Origin: Spirochaetales bacterium
Lineage (GTDB): Bacteria; Spirochaetota; Spirochaetia; Sphaerochaetales; Sphaerochaetaceae
Length of the DNA: 64,000 nt
Direction of reading: 5' to 3'
NCBI GenBank assembly: GCA_012514185.1
Contig: JAAZAT010000081.1
Coordinates: forward strand, 1 to 64,000
Positions within the stretch are counted from its first letter, which is position 1, and every line of letters begins with the position of its first letter. The notes below the pieces were generated by a model. It was not told where the DNA came from, ran no database searches, and saw only the letters and a list, made by a program, of their open reading frames with translations. Positions 9,683-23,503 of the stretch are shown in pieces. The position numbers and the translations under genes are program-made.

Positions 9683-10861
9683 TTATTTCTCCAATGCCTT
9701 GATGCCGGGAAGCACTTGTCCTTCGAGGAACTCGAGGGAGGCGCCGCCTCCGGTACTAACGTGACTGATCTTATCTGCAAGATTGAACTTGTTGATGGCG
9801 GCAACGGAATCCCCGCCACCTACAACCGTTGTTGCGCTGCTTTGAGCCAGGGCTTTTGCAACGGTAAGGGTTCCGTTTGCAAACGAATTGAATTCAAAAA
9901 CACCCATCGGGCCATTCCAGACAACACTTTTGGCCTTCTCAACTGCTTCAACAATGAGCTTTACTGTCTTATGTCCGATATCCATTCCAATCAGATTTTC
10001 GGGAATATCCGCTGAATCGACTTGGATTACGGCGGCATCCTCCTTGAATTCTGCACCACAAAGGTGATCTACCGGAAGGATTACCTGTACACCCTTCTCC
10101 TTAGCCTTAGCCAGGAAGGAAGCGGCTGTCTCCTTGTAATCTTCCTCAACCAGGCTCTTGCCGATGCTGTGGCCCTGCACAGCAAGGAATGTGTAAGCCA
10201 TGCCGCCGCCGATTACAATGGTATTGCAGGTGCGCACCAGACTTTCGAGCACGCTGATCTTGCTGGAAACCTTTGAACCGCCGATGATGGCAACAAACGG
10301 CTTATCAGGATTCTCAAGAAGCGGAGCCATGAATTTCACTTCCTTCTCGATCAAGAAACCGGCATAGGAAGGAAGATAGTGTGCAACACCCTCGGTGGAG
10401 GCATGTGCACGGTGGGCCGTACCAAAAGCATCGTTGACATACACGTCACCGAAAGCAGCCAGACTCTTTGCAAATCCAGGATCATTCGCCTCTTCTTCAG
10501 CATAGAAACGTACGTTCTCAAGCAACAATACGTCACCTTTTTTCAAATCGGCAACCTGGGCGGCAACTTCACTGCCAATAACATCCTTGGCCAATGTCAC
10601 AGGCCTTCCGAGCAACTCGGAAAAGCGCTTGGCGATCGGGGCCATGGAGAATTCCGGGTTTTTCTTTCCCTTGGGTCTTCCGAAATGGCTCATCACCACC
10701 ACTGATGCCCCATGCTCGAGCAGATAGTTGATCGTAGGAAGAGCTGCCTCGATACGGGTATCATCGGTTACCACGCCATCCTTCAACGGTACGTTGAAAT
10801 CAACACGGACCAAAGCTTTCTTATTGGAGAAGTCACACTCCCGAATGGTATTCAGAATCAT
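9683..10861 (-). CDS. pgk: Phosphoglycerate kinase
   Basis: [59 protein letters not shown]. Confidence 0.97.
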   Translation of the reverse strand: MILNTIRECDFSNKKALVRVDFNVPLKDGVVTDDTRIEAALPTINYLLEHGASVVVMSHFGRPKGKKNPEFSMAPIAKRFSELLGRPVTLAKDVIGSEVAAQVADLKKGDVLLLENVRFYAEEEANDPGFAKSLAAFGDVYVNDAFGTAHRAHASTEGVAHYLPSYAGFLIEKEVKFMAPLLENPDKPFVAIIGGSKVSSKISVLESLVRTCNTIVIGGGMAYTFLAVQGHSIGKSLVEEDYKETAASFLAKAKEKGVQVILPVDHLCGAEFKEDAAVIQVDSADIPENLIGMDIGHKTVKLIVEAVEKAKSVVWNGPMGVFEFNSFANGTLTVAKALAQSSATTVVGGGDSVAAINKFNLADKISHVSTGGGASLEFLEGQVLPGIKALEK

Positions 10862-10917
10862 AGGTTTCCTCTTTTGATACGTAGGATAAATTTGGTTCTA
10901 CAGCCTTAATGAGCGAA

Positions 10918-10943
10918 TCAGGCCTGCTCTACAACAGGCCTGA
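10918..10943. promoter_or_regulatory. Perfect 9-bp inverted repeat hairpin in the gap-pgk intergenic region
   Basis: TCAGGCCTG-ctctacaa-CAGGCCTGA; no strong T-run on the minus strand. Confidence 0.5.
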
Positions 10944-10962
10944 CCCACATGGTGCACAAAGA

Positions 10963-12006
<1,044 letters not shown>

Positions 12007-12047
12007 TTAATATACTGTTTTCCGTCTCTCAGGGTCAACGCATATAC

Positions 12048-12818
12048 TTATGATTTAACAACCAATTTCAGTTGGTTGATCTTGTGTCCATCGATATCCT
12101 CGACGGTAAAAATAGCTTCATCGTCCTCGACCGACTCATCCTTGAGGGGAATTCTTCCGAACAACTCGAACACATACCCACCGATCGTTTCGAAATCTTC
12201 CTCAGAGAGATGCAGGCCGACCGATTCATTGACTTCTTCAATGGAAGTACGTGCCTCGACGACAAAGGTATTGTCATCAAGTTTGCAAATACCATCGTCC
12301 TCATCCTCATCAAACTCATCCTGGATGTCTCCGACGATGACCTCAAGGATGTCTTCCATGCAGACAATACCGCTTACGCCTCCGTACTCATCGATGGCGA
12401 TGGCGATATGAACCTTGCGTAATTTGAACTCCCTGAGCAGGTCATCCAGATGCTTGCTCTCGGGTATGAAATAGGGCTTGCGCATCAATGCTTTTGCATT
12501 GAAGGCGTTGGATATGCCGTGCCTGAGGATATCCTTGGCATACAGCACCCCGACAATATTGTCGATGGTCTGTTCATAGACCGGATATCGGGAATATCCT
12601 TGTTCCTGGATGATTGTGTATAAATCATCCAAACTGATATCACTGCTGATGAACTGGACATCGACACGAGGAACCATGATCTCCTTGACCGTCTTATCCT
12701 TCAGTTCACGAATACCCTCGATCATGGTCTGTCTTTCTTCCAAATCCACCTTGGACTGCAATTCACGATCTTTGCCTTCCAAATGTTTCCTAAACAGACC
12801 TCTCCATGGCAAGCTCAA
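12048..12818 (-). CDS. CBS-domain protein, HlyC/CorC family
   Basis: VKEIMVPRVDVQFI; YSRYPVYEQTIDNIVGVLYAKDIL; IAIDEYGGVSGIVCMEDILEVIVGDIQDE; CorC_HlyC C-terminus. Confidence 0.92.
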   Translation of the reverse strand: MSLPWRGLFRKHLEGKDRELQSKVDLEERQTMIEGIRELKDKTVKEIMVPRVDVQFISSDISLDDLYTIIQEQGYSRYPVYEQTIDNIVGVLYAKDILRHGISNAFNAKALMRKPYFIPESKHLDDLLREFKLRKVHIAIAIDEYGGVSGIVCMEDILEVIVGDIQDEFDEDEDDGICKLDDNTFVVEARTSIEEVNESVGLHLSEEDFETIGGYVFELFGRIPLKDESVEDDEAIFTVEDIDGHKINQLKLVVKS

Positions 12819-13315
12819 CGTTTGCTCCCCCTAACTTGCTGCAGCAGTTGCTCCTGTTTCACCAACATCGGCTCATCAGCGTCGTTTGTTTCATGGTCCT
12901 CGCCCAACAGGTGCAAAAGACCGTGAATCAGCAGACGATGCAACTCCTCATCTGGTTCTACACTAAAGGATAGTGCATTTCTTTTCAAGGTATCGAGAGA
13001 AATAACCATGTCGCCGAGGACCTGGATTTCCTGAGGAAGCGAGCCCGATTCCTCAAACACGACCTCGGGCCAGGTGAAATCCTCAACATCGTCATCCTGG
13101 ACGAAAGAAAGAATATCGGTCGGCTCGTCCTTGTCCCGATACCTCTTGTTCAACTGTTGCATGGCCTCATCGCTGACAAAACTGACAGAGAATTCACAAC
13201 TGCCCTCTTCCAGCAAAAGAAGGACTTCTTCCAATCGCTTGATGACGAGCATCTGGTCGGCAAACTGCTGATACGCCTCTCTCTCATAGCTCACATCGAT
13301 ATAGTATGTTTCCAA
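12815..13315 (-). CDS. ybeY: Endoribonuclease YbeY / rRNA maturation factor
   Basis: NKRYRDKDEPTDILSF; GDMVISLDT; HRLLIHGLLHLLGEDHE zinc site. Confidence 0.93.
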   Translation of the reverse strand: METYYIDVSYEREAYQQFADQMLVIKRLEEVLLLLEEGSCEFSVSFVSDEAMQQLNKRYRDKDEPTDILSFVQDDDVEDFTWPEVVFEESGSLPQEIQVLGDMVISLDTLKRNALSFSVEPDEELHRLLIHGLLHLLGEDHETNDADEPMLVKQEQLLQQVRGSKR

Positions 13316-13319
13316 TGTT

Positions 13320-15536
13320 TCATTCTCCCCTGGATTTTGGATCTTGTTCTTCAGGATACTCGATTCTATGGTGGTCCCTGCCGATCAAGGTTTGAACAAA
13401 AGCATCCTCAATATGGTCAAGGTCCGTCAAAGAAAGTTGAGAGTCCTTCAGTTGGTCCCGTTCAAACTTACCCATGATGATTGCATGAACCAATTTCTGG
13501 TATTTTGAATGGTTTGGTTTCTTGATGGTTCGGCTTGCAGCCTCCACACAGTCTGCAAGCATGACAATAGCAGACTCAGGGAAGGTGGGAGGGCTTCCGG
13601 TATAGGAGTAATCATCCTCCTTGACCTCTACTCCGGCAAGCTGTGCTTGTTCTTTTGCTTCATTGTAGAAGAATTGGATGACATCGTTGCCGTGGTGCTG
13701 GGCGATGATGTCGAGCACCTCCTGAGGCAGTCCTGCCTCCCTGCCCTTCTCAAGGCCGAGCTTCACATGACTTTTGATGATCGCTACAGACAAGCTGGGC
13801 TTGATGTCATCATGCTTGTTTTCAGTCCCTTGGTTTTCAATAAAATATTCGGGGTGGTCAGATTTTCCGATATCGTGATAAATACCACCGACACGGGCAA
13901 GCATGGCGTTGGCACCAATAGCCTTTGCAGCCTGATACGCGAGATCGGAAACATACCGCGAATGGTTGTAGGTGCCTTGTGCGACAGTGCTCAAGCGATC
14001 GAGTACGGGGCTGTCTGAAAAGGCGAGTTCACTGAGTCGATAGGTGGTGGGAATATTGAATACCCGTTCACACAAGGGCACCAAGGCCTCAACCAACACC
14101 AAGCTGATGGTGATATTCAATATCATGCCGCCGATGAGGGGAAGCACCGACTGCAAAGGCAGTCCAACCAACAGGTTCAATGCAAGCGCAGCAAAGCTGC
14201 AGATGACACTGGCATAGAACCAGTTGAACAAGTCTTCAAGACGCTTGAACGTGTATCTGAAGAAATACAAGCAGATGCCGCCGGCTGTCAGGCTGAAGAA
14301 AAACGTCATTGCGGATGCCTGGGGCATCAGCGAAGCATAACAGGAGAGCAGGAACGCAGCAACCAAACCGAGACGTTTCTTGCTGGTGATGTGGGCGGTG
14401 AACATGGGGGCGAACAAGGTCGGCAGAAAGGAATCGAGGAACAGGATCGATTGTATTTGCAGAAGGTGGGATACCGCATACATGGCGAATAGGGAGAGGA
14501 CCACCGAAGCAAGCATGAGATTCAAATAGAGATAGAGCCGTTTCTCTGCATAAAGGAATTGGATGAATACATACACCGAAACACTGGTGGAGAGCAAAAT
14601 GAAAACAGCCCTTCCGATCAGTTCGAGAATGGTGTATTGGAAGGCTTCATTTCCCATCGTTTCCAGCAATGCCAGCTGCTGTTCGGTGATAACAGTATCC
14701 TTGGTGATGATTTTCTCGCCCCTTTCGACCAACACCTCGATATTTTGTACAGAATCAGCGGCTTTCTGCCGTTCAGTGAGCGTTTGAATCTCTTCATACA
14801 CCACATTTTCTTCCAATAGCCAGGTAAGGGCATCCAGAAGCAGATACGGCTGGAACATCGGATGAACCTTTCGATACCCATCAAGCCAGGCTGTCAAGCT
14901 GGTTTGCAGCGTCTCCTTGGTAAGGACTGCTGCAAGGCTCCTGCTCTCCATCTGCTCCGCTTTCTGCATGGATACAGTGTTCTGAAGTACATAGGATTCA
15001 TATCCCTCAGCCATGAGGGCAGCGACATCTTCTGCTGCAAAGAGGCCCTGCTTGAGAATCATTTCCGTTGTTTCTTCTAGTGCCTGGAGGAAGAAAGGCC
15101 GATCTTCTTCGGACATGGAACGAACTCGGTTTATCACATTGCCGGTATCGATCAAGGATAATGAGTCAGCTTCTCCTTCCGGTGCTTTGCTTGCCAATGC
15201 AATAAATGAATCAATGCGTTGGCTGCTCTGCATGGTGGCCTTCAGGGAGAAGGAAAACAGAGGAGGAACAGCCTTCTGTTTCTCCTCCATCAAGGCTCTG
15301 GTACGCTTCTCATCAATATAGCTGAAATTTTTCGATGCATAGACATCATCCTCGGCAAGCTCTCCGACTAGATACATCCTGCCTCTGGGCTGCAGAAGGC
15401 TTTCACCTGATTGGCTGCTGAAAAGAGGGACGAGCATGGCAAGGACAACAATAACGATAATGAAGGCAATGGAAAGCTGACGCTCAAATTTATTTGGTCT
15501 TTGTTTCTCGCCCAATCGTAAACGCTGGCTTTTCAT
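13320..15536 (-). CDS. 7TM-HD family phosphohydrolase (PgpH-like)
   Basis: N-terminal extracytoplasmic region, 7 TMs, HD motif ARVGGIYHDIGKSDHPEYF; placed between phoH and ybeY. Confidence 0.88.
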   Translation of the reverse strand: MKSQRLRLGEKQRPNKFERQLSIAFIIVIVVLAMLVPLFSSQSGESLLQPRGRMYLVGELAEDDVYASKNFSYIDEKRTRALMEEKQKAVPPLFSFSLKATMQSSQRIDSFIALASKAPEGEADSLSLIDTGNVINRVRSMSEEDRPFFLQALEETTEMILKQGLFAAEDVAALMAEGYESYVLQNTVSMQKAEQMESRSLAAVLTKETLQTSLTAWLDGYRKVHPMFQPYLLLDALTWLLEENVVYEEIQTLTERQKAADSVQNIEVLVERGEKIITKDTVITEQQLALLETMGNEAFQYTILELIGRAVFILLSTSVSVYVFIQFLYAEKRLYLYLNLMLASVVLSLFAMYAVSHLLQIQSILFLDSFLPTLFAPMFTAHITSKKRLGLVAAFLLSCYASLMPQASAMTFFFSLTAGGICLYFFRYTFKRLEDLFNWFYASVICSFAALALNLLVGLPLQSVLPLIGGMILNITISLVLVEALVPLCERVFNIPTTYRLSELAFSDSPVLDRLSTVAQGTYNHSRYVSDLAYQAAKAIGANAMLARVGGIYHDIGKSDHPEYFIENQGTENKHDDIKPSLSVAIIKSHVKLGLEKGREAGLPQEVLDIIAQHHGNDVIQFFYNEAKEQAQLAGVEVKEDDYSYTGSPPTFPESAIVMLADCVEAASRTIKKPNHSKYQKLVHAIIMGKFERDQLKDSQLSLTDLDHIEDAFVQTLIGRDHHRIEYPEEQDPKSRGE

Positions 15537-16513
15537 AGACTGCCCCGCTTCTGTTTGTTCACGTCCTGTGCATAGGCATCTATGATGTGGCTGACAATAC
15601 GGGAACGAACAACATCGCGTGAATCAAACAGGATAAAATCGAGTCCTTCGATGCCAGTGAGAATGTGCATGGCATGCACCAGTCCGCTGTCCTTGTTGCG
15701 CGGCAGGTCGACTTGGCTGATATCGCCTGTGATGATTGCATTTGAGTTTTCCCCGAGGCGGGTTAAAAACATCTGCATTTGTTCCTTGGTGGTGTTTTGT
15801 GCTTCGTCAAGGATGATGATTGCATTTTGCAGCGACCGCCCACGCATATAGGCCAGAGGCGCAATCTCTATACTGCCGTTCTCTTCAAGACGGCGGATGT
15901 TCTGAACGCTGATCATCGATTCCATTGCATCGTACAAAGGCCTGAGATACGGATTGATCTTTTGCGCCAAATCTCCGGGAAGGAAGCCCAGGTTCTCTCC
16001 CGCCTCCACAATGGGCCTGGTGAGAATCAACTTATGGCGCTTGCCCGATAGAAGCAGGCTCAAGGCATACGCAACAGCCAGAAAGGTTTTTCCGGTACCT
16101 GCGGGGCCGATGCCGAATACTATCTGGTTCTCTTCCATGCTCTTGATATATGCTTCCTGACGGGGATTCTTCGGGTATGCAAACCTGTTGTGGACAAGAA
16201 TGAACGGTTTCTCATTCACCTTGTTTGACAAGGCTTCGTCAATCGTCAAGGAAGCATGCTTCAAACTTTGGAACTCCATGAAAATTTCAGCTTCACTGAA
16301 ATAGTGTTGATGCTCGGAAACACGTTTCAAACGTGCAATCAATTGCTGAAATCGGTTGACAACCTCCTCATCCTTGCTCAAGCAAGTGACGGTATTGCCT
16401 TTTACATACATATCGCATCCAAGCAAAGCCTCAAGATACGGCAGGTTCCGGTCATTGATTCCCAGAACTCGCTGCATCTGCTCTTCACTGGAGAATTCCA
16501 CACTTCTATCCAT
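15533..16513 (-). CDS. phoH: PhoH-family ATPase
   Basis: GIGPAGTGKTFLAVAYAL; LTRPIVEAGENLGFLPGDL; ILDEAQNTT; TGDISQVDLP. Confidence 0.93.
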   Translation of the reverse strand: MDRSVEFSSEEQMQRVLGINDRNLPYLEALLGCDMYVKGNTVTCLSKDEEVVNRFQQLIARLKRVSEHQHYFSEAEIFMEFQSLKHASLTIDEALSNKVNEKPFILVHNRFAYPKNPRQEAYIKSMEENQIVFGIGPAGTGKTFLAVAYALSLLLSGKRHKLILTRPIVEAGENLGFLPGDLAQKINPYLRPLYDAMESMISVQNIRRLEENGSIEIAPLAYMRGRSLQNAIIILDEAQNTTKEQMQMFLTRLGENSNAIITGDISQVDLPRNKDSGLVHAMHILTGIEGLDFILFDSRDVVRSRIVSHIIDAYAQDVNKQKRGSL

Positions 16514-16521
16514 TCACAATC

Positions 16522-19500
16522 CTATGTTGCCGGTGTACGTATCCATTGTTGATTGGATTGCGTCCACTTCTCTGCTACATTCAACTCCGGGATGGTATTC
16601 CATGTAAGGAACACCGATACGGTAGGAACCCAGGTGTATTGATTGTTCGATAATACAACACTTCCGGTGTATTTACAATTCAGCGACCAATCACCCAGAT
16701 AATGGACCAAATCGAAGGTGATCGAACTGAGGTTGAATTGGGTCTTGAAGCGTCCGTCGCCGGTCAAATCAAAACTCCTGAGCAGGTCTTCCCAGAGAAG
16801 CGGGAAGGAAAAAGCTCCCTGGTTGTCATAATACCTGAAGAAACCGGTATTCGAACTCTTGACCGATAGGTTGCAATCCAAAAACTCTGCAATGCTGAAT
16901 CCGACGCTGCCGACTACATCCAGACTGCTGGCATACCGGTCTTGGAAGTGGAAATTGAAGGAAGCATCCAAGCCGAGCCTGAACTCAATGCGTCGTTTCC
17001 ACATTCTGAAGGAGAGCTGCTTGGCGCTGACGGTTGCAATCAGCTTTTGGCTTTCGAGCGTGTTGATCCGGCCTTGCATCACGTAGCTGACCGCAAAGGA
17101 CGGAATTTCCGCCTTGAAGGTTATCTGTTCAAACCAGTCCTGGACGCTTTTGGAGGTGAGGCCCTGGTAAGCAAGGTTCTGCGACAGTTTCAAGGTTTTG
17201 GAGAACAAGGATGCAGACATGCTTTGGGTCAGCGATAGAGGATCCTGGATGCGTTGGTTGTCTCGTTTCAAGTCGTAGGTGCCATCGAATTGAAAGCTGA
17301 AAGCAGAAGAGTTATAAGAAAAATGTCCGAACAGTGCATCCTTCTTCAGTCCTCCGTTCTGCTCGCTCCACCGTAAGGACGCCGAAACCAGAGCCGGTCC
17401 ACTCTTGTACGAGAGCTTGGGCAGCAAAGATTGGGTGACCGGGTACAGACTTGCTGTAACCGATGGTGTGAGCGTACCACTTCCCAGTGACACAGCCTTT
17501 TCGAATTGTATCTGGTGAATGGTTACCGTATCCTTGGTGAAGGCATACTCCTCTTCTTTGGTTTCAGGTAGGAGAATCCCTTTTTTCTGCGTCTCCTGCA
17601 AGCGGTACAAGCGCTGGCTGAGCGTATAGGAGAGGCCTGCAAAAGGAAGCGTTGCCTTGGTTACGCTGAACAATTGCATCTCTTGGTTGTAATACACTTG
17701 CTTGCTCTGGTCTTCAACGACACTGACCTGGGGTATGATCTCCTGGCTCAGCTTGAGCATGTGCGAGTGCGGTGTAGCTGACAGGACGAAAGAACCTTTG
17801 GTAAAACTGTACAAATAAGCATCGTCCTCCCAATCGAGGGCGGCAGTGGTCGCTGTGAGGGAGTGGGTAAGCTTCTGGTCGATAGAATAGGTGAAGGAGA
17901 GGTTTCGGTTTGCATCAACCTTTGTTTTTTGTGCATCGGACAGGGCTGTCTCATACGCTTTGGGAACCAACGGGGGAAGCTCAAGAGAGGCGGTTGGAAC
18001 CTTCTCTGCTTTCTTGGTTTCAATCGATGAAGTGAGAGAGAGCAGCGAACCGGAAATGTTCGCCTGAAGCTCGGGGATGACTACGTTCTTCAGTACATAG
18101 GTGTATTCGTTGTTCTCCTTCTGCCAATCCCACTTTGCCTGTGCACTGAGATTAGTAATGGCAAGGGATGTCACATAGGGCGATAATGCTGTCTTGGGAA
18201 GCTGGAAGGATCCGGTAAGCTTCCAGGTATAGCTGCTGATGTCACTGGTGAAAGCTGTGGGGAACTCCTGCTCTTTTCCCAGGGGGGCGTCGAACGAGAA
18301 CAGGGTCAGACGATTGGCATAGAGCCTCTTGACCTTGGGATCGGAATAATAGGGAACATCCAAGCGTATATCTGCATGGGTTGTATCCAGTTTGAGCATG
18401 TGCTCGCCGTAATACCGGTGGATCGGTACATCAGAGTAAGCTGCAAGGAAATCCTTGCCGTCGGGGTACAGAGCCGTCGAGCCATGAATATCGATGACCA
18501 GTTTCTTATCCAAGAACGAGAGATGCCCGGTCAGTGCTGCATGGAGTCCTGCCAGTTCGTAGGCATCTGCGAGAAACGTCAGGTAGGAGCCACTGACCCT
18601 GGCCCAGTTCTGAAATCCCGACTCAGACTCCCTGGCGGTATAGAGAATTCCATCTGCATGCAGAGCCTGGCTGTTTGATGATGAGAGCAGACTTGCAAAA
18701 CTGGATTTATTGCTCTCTGCAAGCTTTGGATTGGTTCCAAACAGTTCAAAACTCGTGGAAACGAACATTCCCCGCTCACTGGCAAAACCCATTGCAGGAT
18801 TACCAGCCATCCTGTTCCCCGGAAACAGGAAAAAGGGTGTCCAAAACACCGGAACCCTTCCAATATGCAAGGATGCATGCTGTACCATCAAATCCCCGCC
18901 GTTGAGAAACATGAGCTGTTTCGCCCTGATGGAAGAGAGCGGATCTTCCCTCTTGGTACCGATCCACCCATCGCTGTAGACAAGACTTGACGCCTTATTG
19001 GCATACGTTATCTGTTCTCCCGAGGTGTAGAGAGTTACTTTCTGGTCTTCAATGTTGGTTTTCTCGCTTTGGGTGGTTGCTCCCTTGATGAACAAGAGGG
19101 AATTTGACCAATCAAGGGTGATGATGGTGCCTTCAACCTGTTGCAAGGCACTATCGATGTGCGGGTCAGCATAGGTCACGGAGCCTTGCGCACTGAGGAT
19201 GGAATGCTCCAGATCGATGAGCATGCTTTGGGCGGACAATTTCTTTTCCTGCTCCTCCCCTTCCAACGTAAAGGAAACCACCACATTGCCGTCAAGCTGA
19301 ACAAGAGAGGATGCACTGTTTGTAGTCAAGCGGTCGGCAGAGATGATGCTCATCTCATAGTTCCGGTCGGTTTGTTCCTGCAACGTGAAGGAAGCAACTT
19401 CCAAGTGGTGATAGGCAAGCAGCTGCCGGCGCAACACCTCAGGCTCATCAAGAGGTATGTCCCTCATGCGAGCCATTTCCCCGAGGATTCTTTCATCCGC

Positions 19501-19620
19501 CTGCTGGATGCTGAGAGCAAGCATCAATTTGTCGGCTTGTGCATACAAAACAGAACCCATGATGCATATCAGGGCAAAAAGGCAGATAATCCTGTTTGGC
19601 GCTCGTTCAACCTTTCTCAT
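16522..19620 (-). CDS. LptD/OstA-like outer-membrane assembly protein
   Basis: Signal peptide [21 protein letters not shown]; OstA-like N-terminal region; pattern [39 protein letters not shown] typical of LptD; long beta-rich C-terminus. Confidence 0.75.
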   Translation of the reverse strand: MRKVERAPNRIICLFALICIMGSVLYAQADKLMLALSIQQADERILGEMARMRDIPLDEPEVLRRQLLAYHHLEVASFTLQEQTDRNYEMSIISADRLTTNSASSLVQLDGNVVVSFTLEGEEQEKKLSAQSMLIDLEHSILSAQGSVTYADPHIDSALQQVEGTIITLDWSNSLLFIKGATTQSEKTNIEDQKVTLYTSGEQITYANKASSLVYSDGWIGTKREDPLSSIRAKQLMFLNGGDLMVQHASLHIGRVPVFWTPFFLFPGNRMAGNPAMGFASERGMFVSTSFELFGTNPKLAESNKSSFASLLSSSNSQALHADGILYTARESESGFQNWARVSGSYLTFLADAYELAGLHAALTGHLSFLDKKLVIDIHGSTALYPDGKDFLAAYSDVPIHRYYGEHMLKLDTTHADIRLDVPYYSDPKVKRLYANRLTLFSFDAPLGKEQEFPTAFTSDISSYTWKLTGSFQLPKTALSPYVTSLAITNLSAQAKWDWQKENNEYTYVLKNVVIPELQANISGSLLSLTSSIETKKAEKVPTASLELPPLVPKAYETALSDAQKTKVDANRNLSFTYSIDQKLTHSLTATTAALDWEDDAYLYSFTKGSFVLSATPHSHMLKLSQEIIPQVSVVEDQSKQVYYNQEMQLFSVTKATLPFAGLSYTLSQRLYRLQETQKKGILLPETKEEEYAFTKDTVTIHQIQFEKAVSLGSGTLTPSVTASLYPVTQSLLPKLSYKSGPALVSASLRWSEQNGGLKKDALFGHFSYNSSAFSFQFDGTYDLKRDNQRIQDPLSLTQSMSASLFSKTLKLSQNLAYQGLTSKSVQDWFEQITFKAEIPSFAVSYVMQGRINTLESQKLIATVSAKQLSFRMWKRRIEFRLGLDASFNFHFQDRYASSLDVVGSVGFSIAEFLDCNLSVKSSNTGFFRYYDNQGAFSFPLLWEDLLRSFDLTGDGRFKTQFNLSSITFDLVHYLGDWSLNCKYTGSVVLSNNQYTWVPTVSVFLTWNTIPELNVAEKWTQSNQQWIRTPAT

Positions 19621-22447
19621 GGAACATCTGAGCAAGATAATACCCTGTGTGGGAGTCCTTGCATAGGGCAAGTTGCTCAGGAGTTCCGATTGCCACGACC
19701 ATGCCGCCACCGTCACCGCCTTCGGGACCGAGATCGATAAGGTGGTCGGCTTGCATGATCACATCGAGGTTGTGCTCGATCAAAAGGACGGTGTTGCCTT
19801 GATCAACCAGCCGGTTGAGGACCTCCATCAACTTCTTCACGTCGGCAAAGTGTAGGCCGGTCGTAGGTTCGTCAAGTACATACAAGGTTTTTCCTGTTCC
19901 ATACTTGGAGAGTTCAAGGCTCAATTTCACCCGTTGCGCCTCTCCCCCGCTCAAGGTCAGGGCGCTTTGGCCCAGCTTGATGTATTCGAGTCCTACCGAG
20001 ATGAGCGTATCGATTTTGCGCTTGATTTTGGGTATTGCGGCAAAAAATTCACTTGCCTCCTCCATGGTCATCTCCAGGACCTCATGGATGTTCTTGCCCT
20101 TGTACCTGACAGCAAGGGTTTCCTTGTTGAACCGTTTGCCGTGGCAGACATCACAAGTGACATACACATCAGGAAGAAAATTCATCTCGATCTTCAAGGT
20201 GCCGTCGCCCTGACAGTTCTCGCATCGACCGCCCTGCACATTGAACGAGAAACGACCGCTCTTGTAACCCCTTGCCTTGCTGTCAGGCAAGGAGGCGAAA
20301 AGTTCGCGGATCGCAGTAAATACGCCGACATAGGTCGCAGGATTGCTCCTGGGCGTCCTTCCGATCGGGCTTTGGTCGATGTTGATCACCTTGTCGAGGT
20401 GCTCAACCCCCGAGATGGCGGAAAACCCATCGTAGTTCGGATGTTTTCGCGAGAGCTGTCTGCGCACGGCAGGCAGCAACACCTCGTTGAGCAGAGAACT
20501 CTTACCGCTTCCCGAGACTCCGGTGAACACAATTAATTTTCCCAAGGGAATATCTACGTCGATGTGTTTGAGATTATTCTTGTTGGCGCCTTCAATGCGG
20601 ATGGCATGGGAGTTGCCTGCCCTTCGGGTGGAAGGAATTTCCATGCTCAGCTCACCGCTGAGGTACCTGCCTGTGATGCTGTCGGGATTGAGGGCGACCT
20701 CCTCCGGCTTTCCTTGTGCAGTGATATAGCCGCCGTGTACACCGGCTCCCGGCCCTAAATCAACGAGATAGTCAGCCTCGCGAATGGTGGCTTCGTCGTG
20801 TTCAACAACCAAGACCGTATTGCCCAGGTCCCTGAGGTGTTTCAACGTGTCGATCAATTTTTGATTGTCCCGCTGATGCAGTCCTATGGAGGGTTCATCC
20901 AACACATACAACACGCCGCTCAAGGCGGAACCGATCTGCGTAGCAAGACGGATGCGTTGGGCCTCGCCTCCGCTGAGGGTGGCGCTGCTGCGGTCAAGGG
21001 TCAGGTAATTCAAGCCGACATCGCGCAGAAACGAAAGTCGGCTGCGAATCTCTTTCAGGATTTGGTAGGAGATTTGCTGCTGGCTCTCAGTCAAGATCAG
21101 CTTCTGGAAGAAGATGTTCGCTTCCTTGACCGACAACCTGGTTGCTTGCATGATGTTCAGGTCGTTGATCGTTACCGCCAAGGCTTCCTCCCGGAGGCGG
21201 TCGCCATGACAGACCGGACAGACTTTCGAGGTCTGGAAGCTGTTCATCCACATCTTGATCTGCATGCTGTTCGTCTCATAGTACCGACGTTGCAAATCGA
21301 CAATGATTCCGGGAAACGGCTTTTCAACCCGATAGGTTTGGCTCGATTTCTCCTTGGTATACTCAACGAAAATATGCTCTTTCGTCCCATAGAGAATTGC
21401 CTGAATCGTCTCTTCGCTCAAATCAGCAAAGGGAGTATCCAAAGTGAACTTAAAATGCTTTGCCAGAGCCTCGAATTGTGAACGGGACCATTGGGCCTCG
21501 GGATTCATGGTTGCAATGGCGCCTTCGTTGAAACTTTTCGAGTAGTCGGGAATCACCAGGTCGGGATCGAATTCCGTCTTGACCCCCAAGCCGTTGCACT
21601 CAGGACATGCACCAAAAGGATTGTTGAAACTAAAAAGCCTTGGCTCCAGTTCCGGCATGGTGATTCCGCAATGGGCGCAGCTGTTGCGCTCACTGTAGAT
21701 TTCTTCATGTTCCTCATCCCCGTCACCCAGAAAAGTAATCTTTACCAAGCCTTGGGTCATCTCGATGCAGGTCTCAATGCTCGAAACAAGACGAGTGCGG
21801 ATTTCATTCTTCAGAATCAGTCGGTCGACTACGACATCGATGGAGTGCTTGTACTGTTTATCCAGCTTGATGGGGTCTTCAAGGTTATACATCTGGCCAT
21901 CGACCTTGACCCTGACAAAACCCGAGGCTTTTGCATCGTCAAATACTTTCTTGAACTCCCCCTTCTTGCCGATTGCAACCGGTGCGCTGACAATGATTTT
22001 TGTGCCTTCCTGCGCCTTGAAAATGGCATCGATGATCTGGTCGATGCTCATCTCGCTGATAGGACGGCCGCACACATGACAATGGGGAGAGCCAACCCTC
22101 GCCCACAAAAGACGGAAATAGTCATAAATCTCGGTGACTGTGCCAACGGTCGAGCGAGGATTGCGATGGGTTGATTTTTGTTCGATCGCGATGGCAGGAC
22201 TCAAACCTTCCATGTAATCGACATCGGGCTTGTCCATCTTATCCAAGAACATCCGCGCATAGGAGCTGAGGCTCTCAACATAGCGTCGCTGTCCTTCGGC
22301 GAATATGGTATCAAAGGCAAGCGAGCTTTTGCCGCTTCCCGAAATCCCGCTGATGACAATCAGCTGGTCCTTGGTCAATTCGAGGTCAAGGTTCTTCAGA
22401 TTGTGTTCTCTCGCACCTTTGATGATCAATCTATTCAGCATGTTCAA
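19607..22447 (-). CDS. uvrA: Excinuclease ABC subunit A
   Basis: [37 protein letters not shown]; CxxC zinc fingers; two ABC signatures. Confidence 0.97.
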   Translation of the reverse strand: MNMLNRLIIKGAREHNLKNLDLELTKDQLIVISGISGSGKSSLAFDTIFAEGQRRYVESLSSYARMFLDKMDKPDVDYMEGLSPAIAIEQKSTHRNPRSTVGTVTEIYDYFRLLWARVGSPHCHVCGRPISEMSIDQIIDAIFKAQEGTKIIVSAPVAIGKKGEFKKVFDDAKASGFVRVKVDGQMYNLEDPIKLDKQYKHSIDVVVDRLILKNEIRTRLVSSIETCIEMTQGLVKITFLGDGDEEHEEIYSERNSCAHCGITMPELEPRLFSFNNPFGACPECNGLGVKTEFDPDLVIPDYSKSFNEGAIATMNPEAQWSRSQFEALAKHFKFTLDTPFADLSEETIQAILYGTKEHIFVEYTKEKSSQTYRVEKPFPGIIVDLQRRYYETNSMQIKMWMNSFQTSKVCPVCHGDRLREEALAVTINDLNIMQATRLSVKEANIFFQKLILTESQQQISYQILKEIRSRLSFLRDVGLNYLTLDRSSATLSGGEAQRIRLATQIGSALSGVLYVLDEPSIGLHQRDNQKLIDTLKHLRDLGNTVLVVEHDEATIREADYLVDLGPGAGVHGGYITAQGKPEEVALNPDSITGRYLSGELSMEIPSTRRAGNSHAIRIEGANKNNLKHIDVDIPLGKLIVFTGVSGSGKSSLLNEVLLPAVRRQLSRKHPNYDGFSAISGVEHLDKVINIDQSPIGRTPRSNPATYVGVFTAIRELFASLPDSKARGYKSGRFSFNVQGGRCENCQGDGTLKIEMNFLPDVYVTCDVCHGKRFNKETLAVRYKGKNIHEVLEMTMEEASEFFAAIPKIKRKIDTLISVGLEYIKLGQSALTLSGGEAQRVKLSLELSKYGTGKTLYVLDEPTTGLHFADVKKLMEVLNRLVDQGNTVLLIEHNLDVIMQADHLIDLGPEGGDGGGMVVAIGTPEQLALCKDSHTGYYLAQMFHEKG

Positions 22448-23474
22448 TGGCTTCCAACAAAGCAGCTCTGGCGTCCTGCTGCGTGACTTTCTTTACCAAC
22501 ACACCCTTCTCATAGAGAAAAATGCTGTTGCCGATGCCTGTAATAGCCAAATCAGCTGCCTTGGCTTCTCCAGGCCCATTTACCTGGCATCCCATGATGG
22601 CTACCGTCAAATCCTTGTCGATAGTCAGCAAGTCCGCCTCGATGGACTGTAAAAATCCCTGTGAATCAAAACTATGACGGCCGCAACGAGGGCAGCTGAC
22701 AATGCGTATCCCCTTCTTGCGCAACCCGAGGGTTCGCAGCAGCTCCACTCCGGCCTGTACTTCGGTCTCGATCTCACCGGTGATGCTGATTCTCAGTGTA
22801 TTGCCGATACCTTCGCTCAGAAGCTGGCCCAATGCCCAGGTTGAACGGGTGATTGCACTGACAGGCGACCCTGCTTCGGTGACACCCAGATGCAAAGGAT
22901 AGTCGCTGAGCTTTGCAAAGAGACGGTTCGCCGCCAAGGTTACCTCAGTGTCGCTGGCCTTCAATGATACTACGGTATTGGTGAAGTTCGCCTGTTCAAA
23001 CCATGAGAGATACTCCAATGCAGAATTGCACATGAGATTCGGTACAGGATCATTGCCTTTGGGAAGCGATCCGCTGTTCAATCCTATGCGTATGGCGATA
23101 TTATGATCCTTTGCACTCTTGACCACCTCATCGACTTTCCATCTTGCTCCGATATTGCCTGGATTGATCCGGATTTTCTGGCATCCGCATGCAATTGCAT
23201 CCAAGGCAAGCTCATAATCGAAATGAATATCGGCAACCACGGGAATGGGACTGTGCTTGCAAATGTAGGAAAACGATGCATGGTCGTCCTTGGAAGGATA
23301 GGAGAATCGTATGATGTCACAGCCCATGGCATTGAGCTTTCCTATCCGTCTGATCAGGTCATCGAGGGCCCCATTGTCTTTAGGGAGGGCGCTGTCATAC
23401 ATTGTTTGTATGAGAATCGGGAAACCCTTGCCCACTAGTGTATTTCCAATCATTACCTGATGGTCACCTGTCAT
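22431..23474 (-). CDS. ispG: 4-hydroxy-3-methylbut-2-en-1-yl diphosphate synthase
   Basis: [44 protein letters not shown]. Confidence 0.96.
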   Translation of the reverse strand: MTGDHQVMIGNTLVGKGFPILIQTMYDSALPKDNGALDDLIRRIGKLNAMGCDIIRFSYPSKDDHASFSYICKHSPIPVVADIHFDYELALDAIACGCQKIRINPGNIGARWKVDEVVKSAKDHNIAIRIGLNSGSLPKGNDPVPNLMCNSALEYLSWFEQANFTNTVVSLKASDTEVTLAANRLFAKLSDYPLHLGVTEAGSPVSAITRSTWALGQLLSEGIGNTLRISITGEIETEVQAGVELLRTLGLRKKGIRIVSCPRCGRHSFDSQGFLQSIEADLLTIDKDLTVAIMGCQVNGPGEAKAADLAITGIGNSIFLYEKGVLVKKVTQQDARAALLEAIEHAE

Positions 23475-23503
23475 TGTGCATCTCCTCGTCCATCGTACAC
23501 ACT

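Noticed and set aside
16522-19620. Considered as an unusual giant adhesin
   Set aside because: Motifs and layout fit an LptD/OstA-like protein; homologues are known in spirochaetes, so not novel by itself
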